Source: a bacterium
GTDB taxonomy: Bacteria > UBP15 > UBA6099 > DSWB01
Reading direction: 5' to 3'
NCBI GenBank assembly: GCA_020061125.1
Contig: JAGUYV010000214.1
Coordinates: 1-10,594 of the forward strand
DNA length: 10,594 nt
Shown here piece after piece: positions 1 to 7,281 of this stretch. How positions within the stretch are numbered: position 1 is the first letter of the stretch; each line of letters begins with the position of its first letter. The position numbers and the translations under genes were made by a program. The notes beneath the pieces were generated by a model that was given only the letters and a program-made list of their open reading frames with translations, ran no database searches and was not told where the DNA came from.

Positions 1-23
1 CGCCCCCGCCGCCTCCGCAACCG
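1..23 (-). repeat. 23-bp repeat, left copy (lipobox/Gly-run segment)
   Basis: The reverse complement of 1-23 is identical to 10540-10562, so the two copies are inverted with respect to each other. Each copy begins at the last base of codon 25 of a lipoprotein gene and runs through Gly-Cys and five Gly codons. The match may continue past position 1. Confidence 0.85.
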
Positions 24-97
24 GACGCCAGCGGCAGCACGGCCAGTGCCGCCAGCAGCAGAATCAGCATCGCGTGTTGTGTCCGGCTCGTTTTCAT
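1..97 (-). CDS. Lipoprotein, N-terminal fragment (rest of gene lies off the left end)
   Basis: Only the first 32 codons are visible, reading leftward from ATG at 97-95. The protein begins MKTSRTQHAM, followed by a hydrophobic stretch (residues 10-24) and the lipobox-like LASGC with Cys27, then at least five glycines. This is a signal peptidase II type signal; the flexible Gly run after the lipidated Cys is common in surface or outer-membrane lipoproteins. A binding site AAGGA lies about 6 bases before the start and sits just past the stop codon of the upstream gene at 107-1207, so the two genes are probably cotranscribed and translationally coupled. The mature domain is not in the window, so no function can be given. 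The lipobox and Gly-run DNA is repeated, base for base, in the lipoprotein gene at the other window end. Confidence 0.8.
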   Translation of the reverse strand, partial: MKTSRTQHAMLILLLAALAVLPLASGCGGGGG

Positions 98-106
98 GCC
101 CGGTCC

Positions 107-1207
107 TTATTGATGAAAATAGCACTCCAGGAACGACTCCACGGCCGCGTCGTCCACCAGATCTTTTTTCCGCATGTCGAGGCACTTGTCCAGATAGCGC
201 CGGTCACAGGGCGGCAGCCCGTCGAACAGCACGCCGTCCTCGGACGCCACGATGAACTGGTCCGTGGCCTGGTTTACATCCACGCCGCGCAGCGCGGTGC
301 CGAACCCGAAAGTGTCGAGAATCGAATATGTGGCGCCGTTGGGCGGGGCGTCGTGCCGGAACCATGTCACGGAGTGATCCACTTTGTCCGTGACGAAAAT
401 CGAATGCGTGAGGGGATTGACCACGATGCCCCAGGGGTCGGAGCCTGCGGTGAAGGTGGTCTGGACGGCGCCGGGATCGGTGTTGGCGTTGATGACGGTC
501 ACCACGCTGCTGTTTTCGTTGATGACATAAACCTTGTTCGTGGTTTTGCTCGCGGTCATTTCGCCGGGTTCGAAATTCAGAAAGATGTTGCTCATGGCAC
601 GGAGCGTGTCCTCGCGGATCACGGTGATGTTTTTGCTGCCCTTGTTGCCTACATATACGCGGCCACGGGTTTCGTTCACGGCCAGAGTCCAGGGCCAGGA
701 ACCGGCGCTGATGGTGGCGATCACCCGGTGGTATGACCCCGAAGCCGGGTTCGCGTCAATCACGCTCACGGAGTTGCTTTTGGAGTTGGCCACATAGAGC
801 CGTTTCGTGGGGCTGGAATACACGATGCCTTTGGGCGAATCGCCCACGGCGATGCTCATAATGGCACGGCCCTGCGCGATGTCGTAGACCTTGACCGCGC
901 GGTTGTTGCCAAGGGTGTAATACACCATGTTTGTGGCGGGAATTACCACAATGTCGTAGGGGTAATCGTTGTTGTCAATCACGGCGACGCCGCTCGAGCT
1001 GCCTTCCCAGACGCGGCCCGAGCCGAAGTCGTCGGTCATGTAGGTTTTGCCCGTTAGCGGGTTGTACGAAACATTCAGGATGGGGCGGCCAATGAAATAG
1101 TAATCGCCGGATCCGCCCGGAATGCCCGCGCACGACAGGCTCCAGGCGCGCTGCGCCGCAATAAGAAGGATAATTACGGCAAGTGTGCACACTCGTTTTG
1201 CGTTCAT
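107..1207 (-). CDS. Secreted YVTN-family beta-propeller repeat protein
   Basis: A 366-residue exported protein. Residues 1-23 form a signal peptide with a hydrophobic core ending in AWS, a good signal peptidase I site. The body contains repeated blades with the YVTN-like signature: YVAN (138-141), YVGN (185-188), YVIN (227-230) and FVTD (271-274), each followed by a V-x-V-I or similar strand and separated by 40-45 residues. Weaker copies lie near 56 and 96. Such propellers are usually periplasmic or surface proteins used for binding or as scaffolds; the ligand cannot be told. After the last blade comes a non-propeller tail of about 35 residues with Cys334, Cys342 and Cys362; with Cys26 the mature protein has four cysteines, enough for two disulfides. 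The start is ATG at 1207 with GAGAGG 5 bases upstream. It precedes the lipoprotein gene by 9 bp, so the pair may form an envelope unit. The specific function is unknown. Confidence 0.85.
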   Translation of the reverse strand: MNAKRVCTLAVIILLIAAQRAWSLSCAGIPGGSGDYYFIGRPILNVSYNPLTGKTYMTDDFGSGRVWEGSSSGVAVIDNNDYPYDIVVIPATNMVYYTLGNNRAVKVYDIAQGRAIMSIAVGDSPKGIVYSSPTKRLYVANSKSNSVSVIDANPASGSYHRVIATISAGSWPWTLAVNETRGRVYVGNKGSKNITVIREDTLRAMSNIFLNFEPGEMTASKTTNKVYVINENSSVVTVINANTDPGAVQTTFTAGSDPWGIVVNPLTHSIFVTDKVDHSVTWFRHDAPPNGATYSILDTFGFGTALRGVDVNQATDQFIVASEDGVLFDGLPPCDRRYLDKCLDMRKKDLVDDAAVESFLECYFHQ

Positions 1208-1278
1208 ACAACCTCTCTAATTTGTCTTAATACCCAATATCCAAACATTGAAACATATTTTTATTTATTGTAATGCGG

Positions 1279-1310
1279 AAAAATTATTATGCTGCCGGAT
1301 TCCGGCAAGC
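1279..1310 (-). terminator. Possible rho-independent terminator downstream of glmM
   Basis: Read on the minus strand, an interrupted inverted repeat at 1310-1291 (TGCCGG paired with CCGGCA, flanked by GC/GC with one bulged T, 3-base loop) is followed by ATAATAATTTTT. It lies about 150 bp past the glmM stop codon and before the start of the propeller gene, where the long operon should end. The T tract is broken by A residues, so this is a moderate candidate only. Confidence 0.4.
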
Positions 1311-1321
1311 GCCGCTTCGCC

Positions 1322-1343
1322 GGTCCCGGCACAAAGCCGGACC
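1322..1343. repeat. Imperfect inverted repeat (hairpin) between glmM and the propeller gene
   Basis: GGTCCCGGC and GCCGGACC flank a 5-base ACAAA loop, pairing over 8 bp with one bulged C. It is immediately followed on the minus strand by the terminator-like hairpin at 1291-1310. It could stabilise the 3' end of the glmM transcript, contribute to termination, or belong to a short intergenic repeat family. Nothing else in 1208-1458 looks coding. The part next to the propeller gene (about 1208-1290) is AT-rich and presumably holds its promoter, but I see no confident -35/-10 pair there. Confidence 0.45.
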
Positions 1344-1458
1344 CGTGCATGAATTCCCGCATGATAAAAAATAGCGAACATTTTGGAGAAATTGCGTTTG
1401 GTTATTGGTGCGTTTCAGCGTATTGCCGTTTTGCCGGCAGCGTGTTCAGGGGTGAAAA

Positions 1459-2820
1459 TCACGCGGCGCCGAGTTCGGCGCGCACGGTGGCGATGATCTC
1501 GTCGGTGAGTTTTTCGGCCAGGGATTCGTCCCATGTTTCCACCATCACGCGCACTTTGGGTTCGGTGCCCGAGGGCCGCACCAGCACGCGGCCGTTCTGC
1601 CCGAGCTTCTTTTCCACGGCTTTGACTTTGGCGGCGATGGCTTTGTTTTCGAAGAACGCTTCCTTGTCCGGCACGCGCACATTTTTGAGGAACTGGGCGG
1701 ATCGTTCCAGAGCCGTGAGTTCGCTGAAGGGCCTGCCGCTGTCCGAAACGATTTTCAGCACCTGGGCGGCGGTGATCAGCCCGTCGCCGGTGGTGGCCAG
1801 GCGGCGGAAGATGATGTGGCCCGACTGCTCGCCGCCCAGGTCGTAATCGTGCGCAAGCATCTCGCGCAGCACATATTTGTCGCCCACGGGCGTGCGCAGC
1901 ATGGCGATGCCCTCGGCGGCCAGGGTCCTCTCCAGGCCCATGTTGCTCATGACCGTGGACACCAGGGTGTTGTCTTTGAGCTGGTTTTGCCGTTTCATGG
2001 CGCGGGCGCACAGGAGCATGATCTGGTCCCCGTCCACGACCTGACCCAGTTCATTCACGAAAATGCAGCGGTCCGCGTCGCCGTCGAACGCGAAGCCCAG
2101 GGCCGCGCCTGATTCCATCACTTTTTTCTGAAGCTGCTGGGGCCGGGTGGAGCCGCACTCCACATTGATTTTGTGCCCGTCCTCGTCGCTGTGGATGAAA
2201 ATGACCTCGGGGGCGCGCTCCTTGAAAATCTTTTTGGCCAGGCGCGACGCCGCGCCGTTGGCGCAGTCCGCCACGATGGGTTTGTCGAGGTATGCGCCGC
2301 GCAGCATGTGGCGCACATGGGCCAGGTACATGTTCACCTGCGCGGCTTTGTCCAGGATGTTGCCCACATTGTCGCCCGTGGGCAGGGGGATATCTTTGCC
2401 CTTTGCGGCCATGAGCTTCTCGATGTCTTTCTCCGCGTCTTCGTCCAGCTTGAGGCCCTGGCTGGAGAAGACCTTGAGGCCGTTGTCCTCGACGGGGTTG
2501 TGGGACGCGGAGATCATGATGCCGCAGTCACAGTTGAGGGTTTTTGTGAGGAAGGCGAGGGTGGGGGTCGGGGCCACGCCGATGCGCCAGGCGTCGGCGC
2601 CGGCCGAGCAGATGCCGGCCATGAGCGCGGCTTCGAGCATGTCGCCGCTCACGCGGGTGTCCTTGCCGATCAGCACCCGTTTCATGGCGCCGCGGCCCGA
2701 GCACATGCGCGCGGCCACGCACTTGCCCACAAGCATGGTGGTTTCTGTGGTCAGCTCCACATTCGCGGCTCCGCGGATCCCGTCGGTGCCGAATGCGATC
2801 ATTCGCTGTTTGCCTGCCAT
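1459..2820 (-). CDS. glmM: Phosphoglucosamine mutase GlmM
   Basis: A 453-residue alpha-D-phosphohexomutase that interconverts glucosamine-6-phosphate and glucosamine-1-phosphate, the cytoplasmic step feeding UDP-GlcNAc, peptidoglycan and LPS synthesis. All family signatures are present in order: FGTDGIRG near 10-17; the phosphoserine loop ISASHNP (103-109) with Ser106 as the expected phosphorylated residue; the Mg-binding loop FDGDADR (245-251); the sugar-specificity loop GGEQSGH (329-335); and the phosphate-binding loop RPSGTEP (415-421). Length is normal for the family (about 445-450). It is the last gene of the long operon, 13 bp after cdaR, with GAGGA overlapping the cdaR stop codon. A second in-frame ATG at codon 7 would give the more typical short N-terminus, but the upstream ATG fits the ribosome binding site about as well. 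In other bacteria CdaA/CdaR can interact with GlmM, so the neighbourhood is functionally meaningful. Confidence 0.97.
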   Translation of the reverse strand: MAGKQRMIAFGTDGIRGAANVELTTETTMLVGKCVAARMCSGRGAMKRVLIGKDTRVSGDMLEAALMAGICSAGADAWRIGVAPTPTLAFLTKTLNCDCGIMISASHNPVEDNGLKVFSSQGLKLDEDAEKDIEKLMAAKGKDIPLPTGDNVGNILDKAAQVNMYLAHVRHMLRGAYLDKPIVADCANGAASRLAKKIFKERAPEVIFIHSDEDGHKINVECGSTRPQQLQKKVMESGAALGFAFDGDADRCIFVNELGQVVDGDQIMLLCARAMKRQNQLKDNTLVSTVMSNMGLERTLAAEGIAMLRTPVGDKYVLREMLAHDYDLGGEQSGHIIFRRLATTGDGLITAAQVLKIVSDSGRPFSELTALERSAQFLKNVRVPDKEAFFENKAIAAKVKAVEKKLGQNGRVLVRPSGTEPKVRVMVETWDESLAEKLTDEIIATVRAELGAA

Positions 2821-2833
2821 GTATGGGGAATCC

Positions 2834-4015
2834 TCATTTCTTTTTCAATGTGACTGTGATGGGCGATTCGTCGTATTCCAGTTCCAGATCGCCCCGCGCG
2901 CCCCTGACCGACAGCTCGGGCTTGACGCTGTGACGGCCCTCATTTTTGAATTTCGACAAATTCAGGGCTGCGCGGATCTGCTCGAGCTTGAGCTGATCCA
3001 GGTCCACGGCGTCGCCTGTGATGATGACCTCGAACTTGGTTTTTTCGATGGAGGCGTCCATGCCCTGGGGCACATTCACAAGCTCCAGGTTGACCGTGAA
3101 CAGGCGGCTCACGGTGCGCGGTTCCTTGCAGGTTATGGTGACGGTGTCGTCCGCGGAGAACACGCTTCGGGGCAACTGGAGGTTGACCTCGAACTCGGCG
3201 CCAGGCACGCAGCGCGCGGCGTCAATCATCTCCGTGCCCACGAAGCTGATGCTGGACAGGGCGGTGTCCTTGCCGAACAGGGTCACGGTCACGGGCGCGT
3301 GTTCGGCCACCACGCGTGAGGGGTCGAGTCCGCGGCTGAAATTGAGGTTCACGGGCACGATGCGGGTGTTGGCGTTGTTCACCGCCACATCCACGGTGAT
3401 CTCCTCCGGCTCGGCCGTGACGCCGGGGACCACATTGCCGAACTTATCGCGCGCCTCCACGGGCAGACGCAGCGAAAAGCTCTTGCTCTGATCTGTCAGG
3501 TAAAGGCTCACCGCGGCTTCAGACACCTTGTTGAGCGTGTTCTCGAACCCGTAGAAAGTGACCACATCGCGGCTGGGACGCACAGTTCCGAGGCGCTTGT
3601 CTATGGGCAGCGAGCCGACGGGCAGCACCGTCAGGGTCCGCTCGATGCTGTTGAGGCGCTCCAGGGTCAGACTGATATTCAGTTTTTTGTCCACAACTTC
3701 GAGGCGGGTTCCATGCACGACGCGCACGGGCACGGTGTGGCGCCCGGCGTCCAGGCCGGCCAGATCCGCTTCGGCCCACATCTTGCCGGGGTCTATGTTT
3801 TGAATCTGGTCCGGGCTGCCCTTGAACTCAACGACGATGGATTCGGGAGCGTTCTTGATGTGAAGGGATTTTTCCTGGTTGACATAGCGCACGCTCACCC
3901 GGTGGTTGATGGAGAACCGGGGGTTGTGCTCTTGGTAGATATAGAGCCACAGGCCCAGAGACACGAGCACGGCCACGAGCTTGAGGCGCCAGTTGTTAAG
4001 AAGAATCCCTTTCAC
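2834..4015 (-). CDS. cdaR: YbbR-domain regulator of diadenylate cyclase, CdaR
   Basis: A 393-residue protein starting at GTG 4015 (VKGILLNNWR). One membrane segment at about 11-27 (LVAVLVSLGLWLYIY) anchors a long extracytoplasmic part made of about four YbbR-like repeats. Repeat ends are recognisable as beta-strand pairs near KKLNISLTLE, PEEITVDVAV, DTVTITCKEP and the C-terminal SPITVTLKKK. CdaR is the membrane partner that modulates CdaA activity. The GTG start is chosen because GGAGG lies 5 bases upstream at 4025-4021; starting at the earlier TTG (4027) would place that site inside the gene. With this start the gene overlaps the 3' end of cdaA by 20 bp, implying translational coupling. The family assignment rests on architecture plus the cdaA-cdaR-glmM gene order, which is strongly conserved in bacteria that have it. 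Confidence 0.93.
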   Translation of the reverse strand: MKGILLNNWRLKLVAVLVSLGLWLYIYQEHNPRFSINHRVSVRYVNQEKSLHIKNAPESIVVEFKGSPDQIQNIDPGKMWAEADLAGLDAGRHTVPVRVVHGTRLEVVDKKLNISLTLERLNSIERTLTVLPVGSLPIDKRLGTVRPSRDVVTFYGFENTLNKVSEAAVSLYLTDQSKSFSLRLPVEARDKFGNVVPGVTAEPEEITVDVAVNNANTRIVPVNLNFSRGLDPSRVVAEHAPVTVTLFGKDTALSSISFVGTEMIDAARCVPGAEFEVNLQLPRSVFSADDTVTITCKEPRTVSRLFTVNLELVNVPQGMDASIEKTKFEVIITGDAVDLDQLKLEQIRAALNLSKFKNEGRHSVKPELSVRGARGDLELEYDESPITVTLKKK

Positions 4016-4844
4016 CGGAGCCTCCAAGGGGTGACGAGAAGGTGGTGCCCTGCGGGAAGCAGATGCTGTAGAGCAACTCGCGCAGGGCGTCGGCCTTGAC
4101 GTCGCGGATGAGTTTGCCGTTGTGCGCCAGAGAGATTTTGCCGGATTCCTCGGACACGATCAGGGACACGGCGTCGCTGACTTCGGTGATGCCCAGGGCG
4201 GCGCGGTGGCGCGAGCCGACTTCCTGGCTCAACGACGGGTTCTCGCTCAACGGCAGGAAGCACCCCGCGGCCAGAACCCGGTTGCCGCGGATGATCACCG
4301 CGCCGTCGTGCAGAAATGTGTGCGGGAAGAAGATGGTCTTGAGCAGTTCAGGTGACACGCGCGCTTCCAGATTGGTGCCGGATTCCATGTATTCGTCCAG
4401 GCGGCCTTCCTGCTCGAGAACGATGAGAGCGCCCATTTTCACGATGGCCAGGTCTTCGAGCGTCGTCACCAGCGAGTGAATCAGCTTGATGACCTCCTCT
4501 TTCTCCAGTCCCGCGAAACGGCGCTGCCAGAACCCGCGCTGGCCGATCTGCTCGAGCGCGCGCCGCAGCTCGGGCTGGAACACAATCGGGATGGCGATCA
4601 GAAGTACGGCGCCGAACCACCGCAGCAGCGTGGCGATGGTGCCGAGCTTGAGAATGTACGCGGCCACATACACCACGAGCAGTATGCCCAGGCCGCGCAG
4701 AATGGCCACGGCCCGCGTGCGCTGCAGAAACGCCAACAGGTAATACAGCATCACGCTGATCATGCCGATCTCGATCACGGCCTTGACCATGTCCCAAAGG
4801 CCGAGGTTCAGCGAGAAGATGTCGAAAAGCCTGGACCAGTTCAT
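3996..4844 (-). CDS. cdaA: Membrane diadenylate cyclase CdaA (c-di-AMP synthase)
   Basis: A 282-residue protein that condenses two ATP into the second messenger c-di-AMP at the inner membrane. Three hydrophobic segments lie at about 22-41, 48-66 and 72-89, followed by a DisA_N/DAC catalytic domain from about 118 to 265. Catalytic motifs are intact: GALIVLE (138-144), HDGAVII (179-185, the DGA motif at 180-182), GSRHRAALG (210-218, with RHR at 212-214) and SEESG (231-235). Length matches CdaA proteins (about 270-285). It sits between argG (42 bp upstream) and cdaR (20 bp overlap). No good ribosome binding site stands at normal distance from ATG 4844; AAAGGA is about 22 bases away, so its translation may depend on upstream ribosomes. 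No c-di-AMP phosphodiesterase or receptor gene is in the window. Confidence 0.96.
   Translation of the reverse strand: MNWSRLFDIFSLNLGLWDMVKAVIEIGMISVMLYYLLAFLQRTRAVAILRGLGILLVVYVAAYILKLGTIATLLRWFGAVLLIAIPIVFQPELRRALEQIGQRGFWQRRFAGLEKEEVIKLIHSLVTTLEDLAIVKMGALIVLEQEGRLDEYMESGTNLEARVSPELLKTIFFPHTFLHDGAVIIRGNRVLAAGCFLPLSENPSLSQEVGSRHRAALGITEVSDAVSLIVSEESGKISLAHNGKLIRDVKADALRELLYSICFPQGTTFSSPLGGSGERDSS
4021..4025 (-). promoter_or_regulatory. Ribosome binding site that sets the cdaR start
   Basis: GGAGG on the minus strand, inside the 3' end of cdaA and 5 bases before GTG 4015. It favours the GTG over the TTG at 4027, which overlaps the site itself. Confidence 0.7.
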
Positions 4845-4845
4845 G

Positions 4846-4890
4846 TCAGCGGATTGCGTCCGGCGTTCCTTTCGAGCGCTCTGGCGTCAT
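4846..4890 (-). other. 14-codon open frame linking argG to cdaA (possible coupling ORF)
   Basis: ATG at 4890-4888 overlaps the argG stop codon (ATGA), and the frame MTPERSKGTPDAIR ends in TGA at 4848-4846, one base before the cdaA ATG. It could hand ribosomes from argG to cdaA, which lacks a well-placed ribosome binding site. It may equally be chance, since the gap is only 42 bp. Confidence 0.2.
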
Positions 4891-6128
4891 TTCTTTTTCT
4901 GGGTCCTCGCCGCGTTCTGCATGACCGCGGCGTCCACCTGGTGCGGCAGACCCCACAGCTTGATGAAGCCCTCCGCGGCCGTGTGGTCGAATATGTCCCC
5001 GGTGTCGTAGGTGGACATGTCCCGGGAATACTGTGAGAACGGCGACTGCCGGCCCACGGCCACGCAGTTGCCCTTGTACAGCTTGATGCGCACCTTGCCC
5101 GTGACCTTTTCCTGCGTGGCCTCGACGAACGCCTGCAGGTAGCGGCGCAGCTCGCTGAACCACAGGCCGTCGTAAATCAATTGGCTGAAGCGCTGCTCCA
5201 CACCGGCCTTGAAGTGCAGGGCGTCGCGGGTCAGCACCAGGCTTTCCAGTTCGCGGTGCGCGCACAGGATGATGGTGGCGCCGGGCGCTTCGTAGGTCTC
5301 GCGGGACTTGATGCCCACCAGCCGGTTCTCCACCATGTCGGTGTATCCCACGCCGTGTTTCGCGCCCAGATCGTTGAGTTTGCCGATGAGGTTCATGAGC
5401 TTCATGCGGGTTCCGTCCACGGAGACCGGCACGCCTTTTTCGAAGCCCACCACAACATACTCGGGTTTGGCCGGGGCCTTCTCGATGCGCGTGACCCAGT
5501 TGTAGGCGTCGTCGGGCGGCTCGTTCCACGGGTCTTCGAGCAGGCCGCATTCCGTGCTCTTGCCCCAGAAGCTGATGTCCACGCTGTAGGGGGATTTTTT
5601 TGTGGCGTCCACGGGGATGCCGTGCTTTTTGGCGTAATCAATTTCCATGTCGCGGGTGATGCCTTTGATGCCCCACTCGCGGGCCACGGCCACCACCTTC
5701 ATGTGCGGGGCCAGAGCGCGCACGGACACCTCGAATCGCACCTGGTCGTTGCCCTTGGCCGTGGCGCCGTGCGAGAAATAGGTGGCCCCTTCCTTGCGCG
5801 CCACTTCCACCAGAACCTCGGAGATCATGGGCCTGTTGAGGCTGGTGCTGTGCACATAGCGGCCCTCGTACACGGCGTTGGCCATGATGGCCGGGGTGAG
5901 ATAGTCGCGGCAGAACCGCTCGCGCGCGTCCACCACCACGGCCTTGACCGCGCCGATTTGCAGCGCCTTTTTGCGCGCGATTTCCAGGTTGTCGTTCTGG
6001 CCCACATCCACGCAGCAGGCGATCACATCCAGGCCGTGCTCGACCTGCAGCCATTTGACGGCCACGGAGGTGTCCAGGCCGCCGGAGTATGCGAGCACGA
6101 CTTTTTCTCGTTTTTGCTTTGTTGCCAT
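4887..6128 (-). CDS. argG: Argininosuccinate synthase
   Basis: A 413-residue cytoplasmic enzyme that joins citrulline and aspartate with ATP to make argininosuccinate, the penultimate step of arginine synthesis. The N-terminal ATP-pyrophosphatase loop AYSGGLDTS lies at 13-21; the strongly conserved block GATAKGNDQVRFE is at 121-133; and SVDISFWGKSTECGLLEDPW follows in the middle of the protein, as expected for the family. Length is usual (about 395-415). The start is ATG 6128 with GAGGAG about 9 bases upstream, overlapping the ruvA stop. It lies 13 bp after ruvA and 42 bp before cdaA, inside the operon. No argH or other arginine gene is next to it, so this is an isolated biosynthetic gene placed between DNA repair and c-di-AMP genes. 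Confidence 0.98.
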   Translation of the reverse strand: MATKQKREKVVLAYSGGLDTSVAVKWLQVEHGLDVIACCVDVGQNDNLEIARKKALQIGAVKAVVVDARERFCRDYLTPAIMANAVYEGRYVHSTSLNRPMISEVLVEVARKEGATYFSHGATAKGNDQVRFEVSVRALAPHMKVVAVAREWGIKGITRDMEIDYAKKHGIPVDATKKSPYSVDISFWGKSTECGLLEDPWNEPPDDAYNWVTRIEKAPAKPEYVVVGFEKGVPVSVDGTRMKLMNLIGKLNDLGAKHGVGYTDMVENRLVGIKSRETYEAPGATIILCAHRELESLVLTRDALHFKAGVEQRFSQLIYDGLWFSELRRYLQAFVEATQEKVTGKVRIKLYKGNCVAVGRQSPFSQYSRDMSTYDTGDIFDHTAAEGFIKLWGLPHQVDAAVMQNAARTQKKK

Positions 6129-6141
6129 TCGGGGAAGCTCC

Positions 6142-6738
6142 TCACTTTCTTTTCTTGAGGCATGCGGTGATGATTTCCTGGGCGGTCATGCCCTTGATGG
6201 CCTGTTCGGGTATGGATTTGACATAGGCGCGGATTTCCGAGGGCGAGAACCCGAGGGCCTGGAGGCCCTGCAGGGCCGCTGCCACCTCGTCGTTCGCGGC
6301 CAGGGCGGGGGAGATGCCCGGCACCGGGGCCGCGCCGAAGCCCGCGCCCAGCTTGTCGCGCAGCTCCAGGCACACGCGCTCGGCGGTTTTCTTGCCCACG
6401 CCCGGCACGGTGGTGAGCACGGCGATGTCTCCGGTCTGGATGGCCGGGATGAGCTGGTCGCGCGGGATGCTCAACATCTTGACCGCGCCCTTGGGGCCGA
6501 TGCCCGAGACCTTGATGAGCGTCTCGAAGATGTCGCGCTCCTCGGGGGTCATGAACCCGAAGAGCACGGGTCTTTCGTCGCTGATCAGCATCGAAGTGTG
6601 GATGCGGGCGTCCCGGCCGCGCTCCACGGCCGCGCGCACGCTCGTGGGCACGGTCACGCGGTAGCCCACGCCGTTCACATCCAGCACCAGTTCGCCGTCG
6701 CCGATGTCCGCCACTTCGCCTTGAAGAAATCCGATCAT
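6142..6738 (-). CDS. ruvA: Holliday junction DNA helicase subunit RuvA
   Basis: A 198-residue subunit that binds four-way junctions and recruits the RuvB motor. The N-terminal OB-fold starts MIGFLQGEV; an acidic pin SDE lies at 53-55; two helix-hairpin-helix motifs are clear, VSGIGPKGA (77-85) and VPGVGKKTA (111-119). A Pro/Ala-rich linker (about 134-148) leads to domain III (about 149-198), which contacts RuvB. Length is close to the Escherichia coli protein (203). It follows ruvC by 6 bp. The usual partner ruvB is not next to it; argG occupies that place. Confidence 0.97.
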   Translation of the reverse strand: MIGFLQGEVADIGDGELVLDVNGVGYRVTVPTSVRAAVERGRDARIHTSMLISDERPVLFGFMTPEERDIFETLIKVSGIGPKGAVKMLSIPRDQLIPAIQTGDIAVLTTVPGVGKKTAERVCLELRDKLGAGFGAAPVPGISPALAANDEVAAALQGLQALGFSPSEIRAYVKSIPEQAIKGMTAQEIITACLKKRK

Positions 6739-6744
6739 GAGCCG

Positions 6745-7269
6745 TTATCTTTCCGCCTGCTGCCTGTATACGAGTTTCGCGTCGCCTGTCGCGGCGCGCA
6801 ATTTCATGGAGTTGGCGTGGCAGATGGCCACGGCCAGGGCGTCCGCCGCGTGGTCCGGCTCCGGAACCGCCTTGAGATTCAGAATCACGCGGGTCATGTA
6901 CTGCACCTGTGCTTTGTCGGCCCGGCCCACGCCCGTGAGCGCTTTCTTGATCTGGATGGGCGTGTACTCGTAAACCGGGATGCCGCGCAGGGCCGCGGTG
7001 AGTATGGCCGCGCCGCGCGCGTGCCCCACCTGGAATGCGCTCTTCGCGTTCTTGGCGAAGAAAATGGATTCCATGGCGCACAGTTCGGGCTTGTGCAGTT
7101 CGAGCACATCGTCCAGCGCGTCGTGCAGTTGCACCAGCCGGTCCGGAAAGGGCATGTCCGCCGGCGTGGTGATGCATCCGTATACCACGGACTGGAAGGA
7201 CTGGCCCCGCGCATCTATCACGCCGTAGCCGGTGTTGGCCAGTCCGGGATCCACTCCAATAATGAGCAA
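6745..7269 (-). CDS. ruvC: Crossover junction endodeoxyribonuclease RuvC
   Basis: A 174-residue Holliday-junction resolvase of the RNase H fold. Expected metal-binding residues are Asp7 (GVDPG), Glu67 (MESIFF), His140 and Asp143 (DHAADALAVAI). The third ligand is His, as in the Thermus thermophilus enzyme, rather than the Asp of E. coli; this is a known active variant. The translation start is TTG at 7269-7267, supported by AAGGAG (7283-7278) 8 bases upstream and by the conserved MLIIGVDPG N-terminus beginning exactly there. The ribosome binding site overlaps the yebC stop codon, so the two genes are probably translationally coupled. ruvA follows 6 bp downstream. Confidence 0.97.
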   Translation of the reverse strand: MLIIGVDPGLANTGYGVIDARGQSFQSVVYGCITTPADMPFPDRLVQLHDALDDVLELHKPELCAMESIFFAKNAKSAFQVGHARGAAILTAALRGIPVYEYTPIQIKKALTGVGRADKAQVQYMTRVILNLKAVPEPDHAADALAVAICHANSMKLRAATGDAKLVYRQQAER

Positions 7270-7281
7270 AAATCCGTCTCC

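Noticed and set aside
1289-1846. A 185-codon plus-strand frame beginning in the glmM-propeller gap
   Set aside because: Most of it is antisense to the conserved C-terminal part of glmM, and its start has no ribosome binding site.
4016-4027. TTG 4027 as start of cdaR
   Set aside because: The GGAGG site overlaps this codon and is correctly spaced for GTG 4015 instead.
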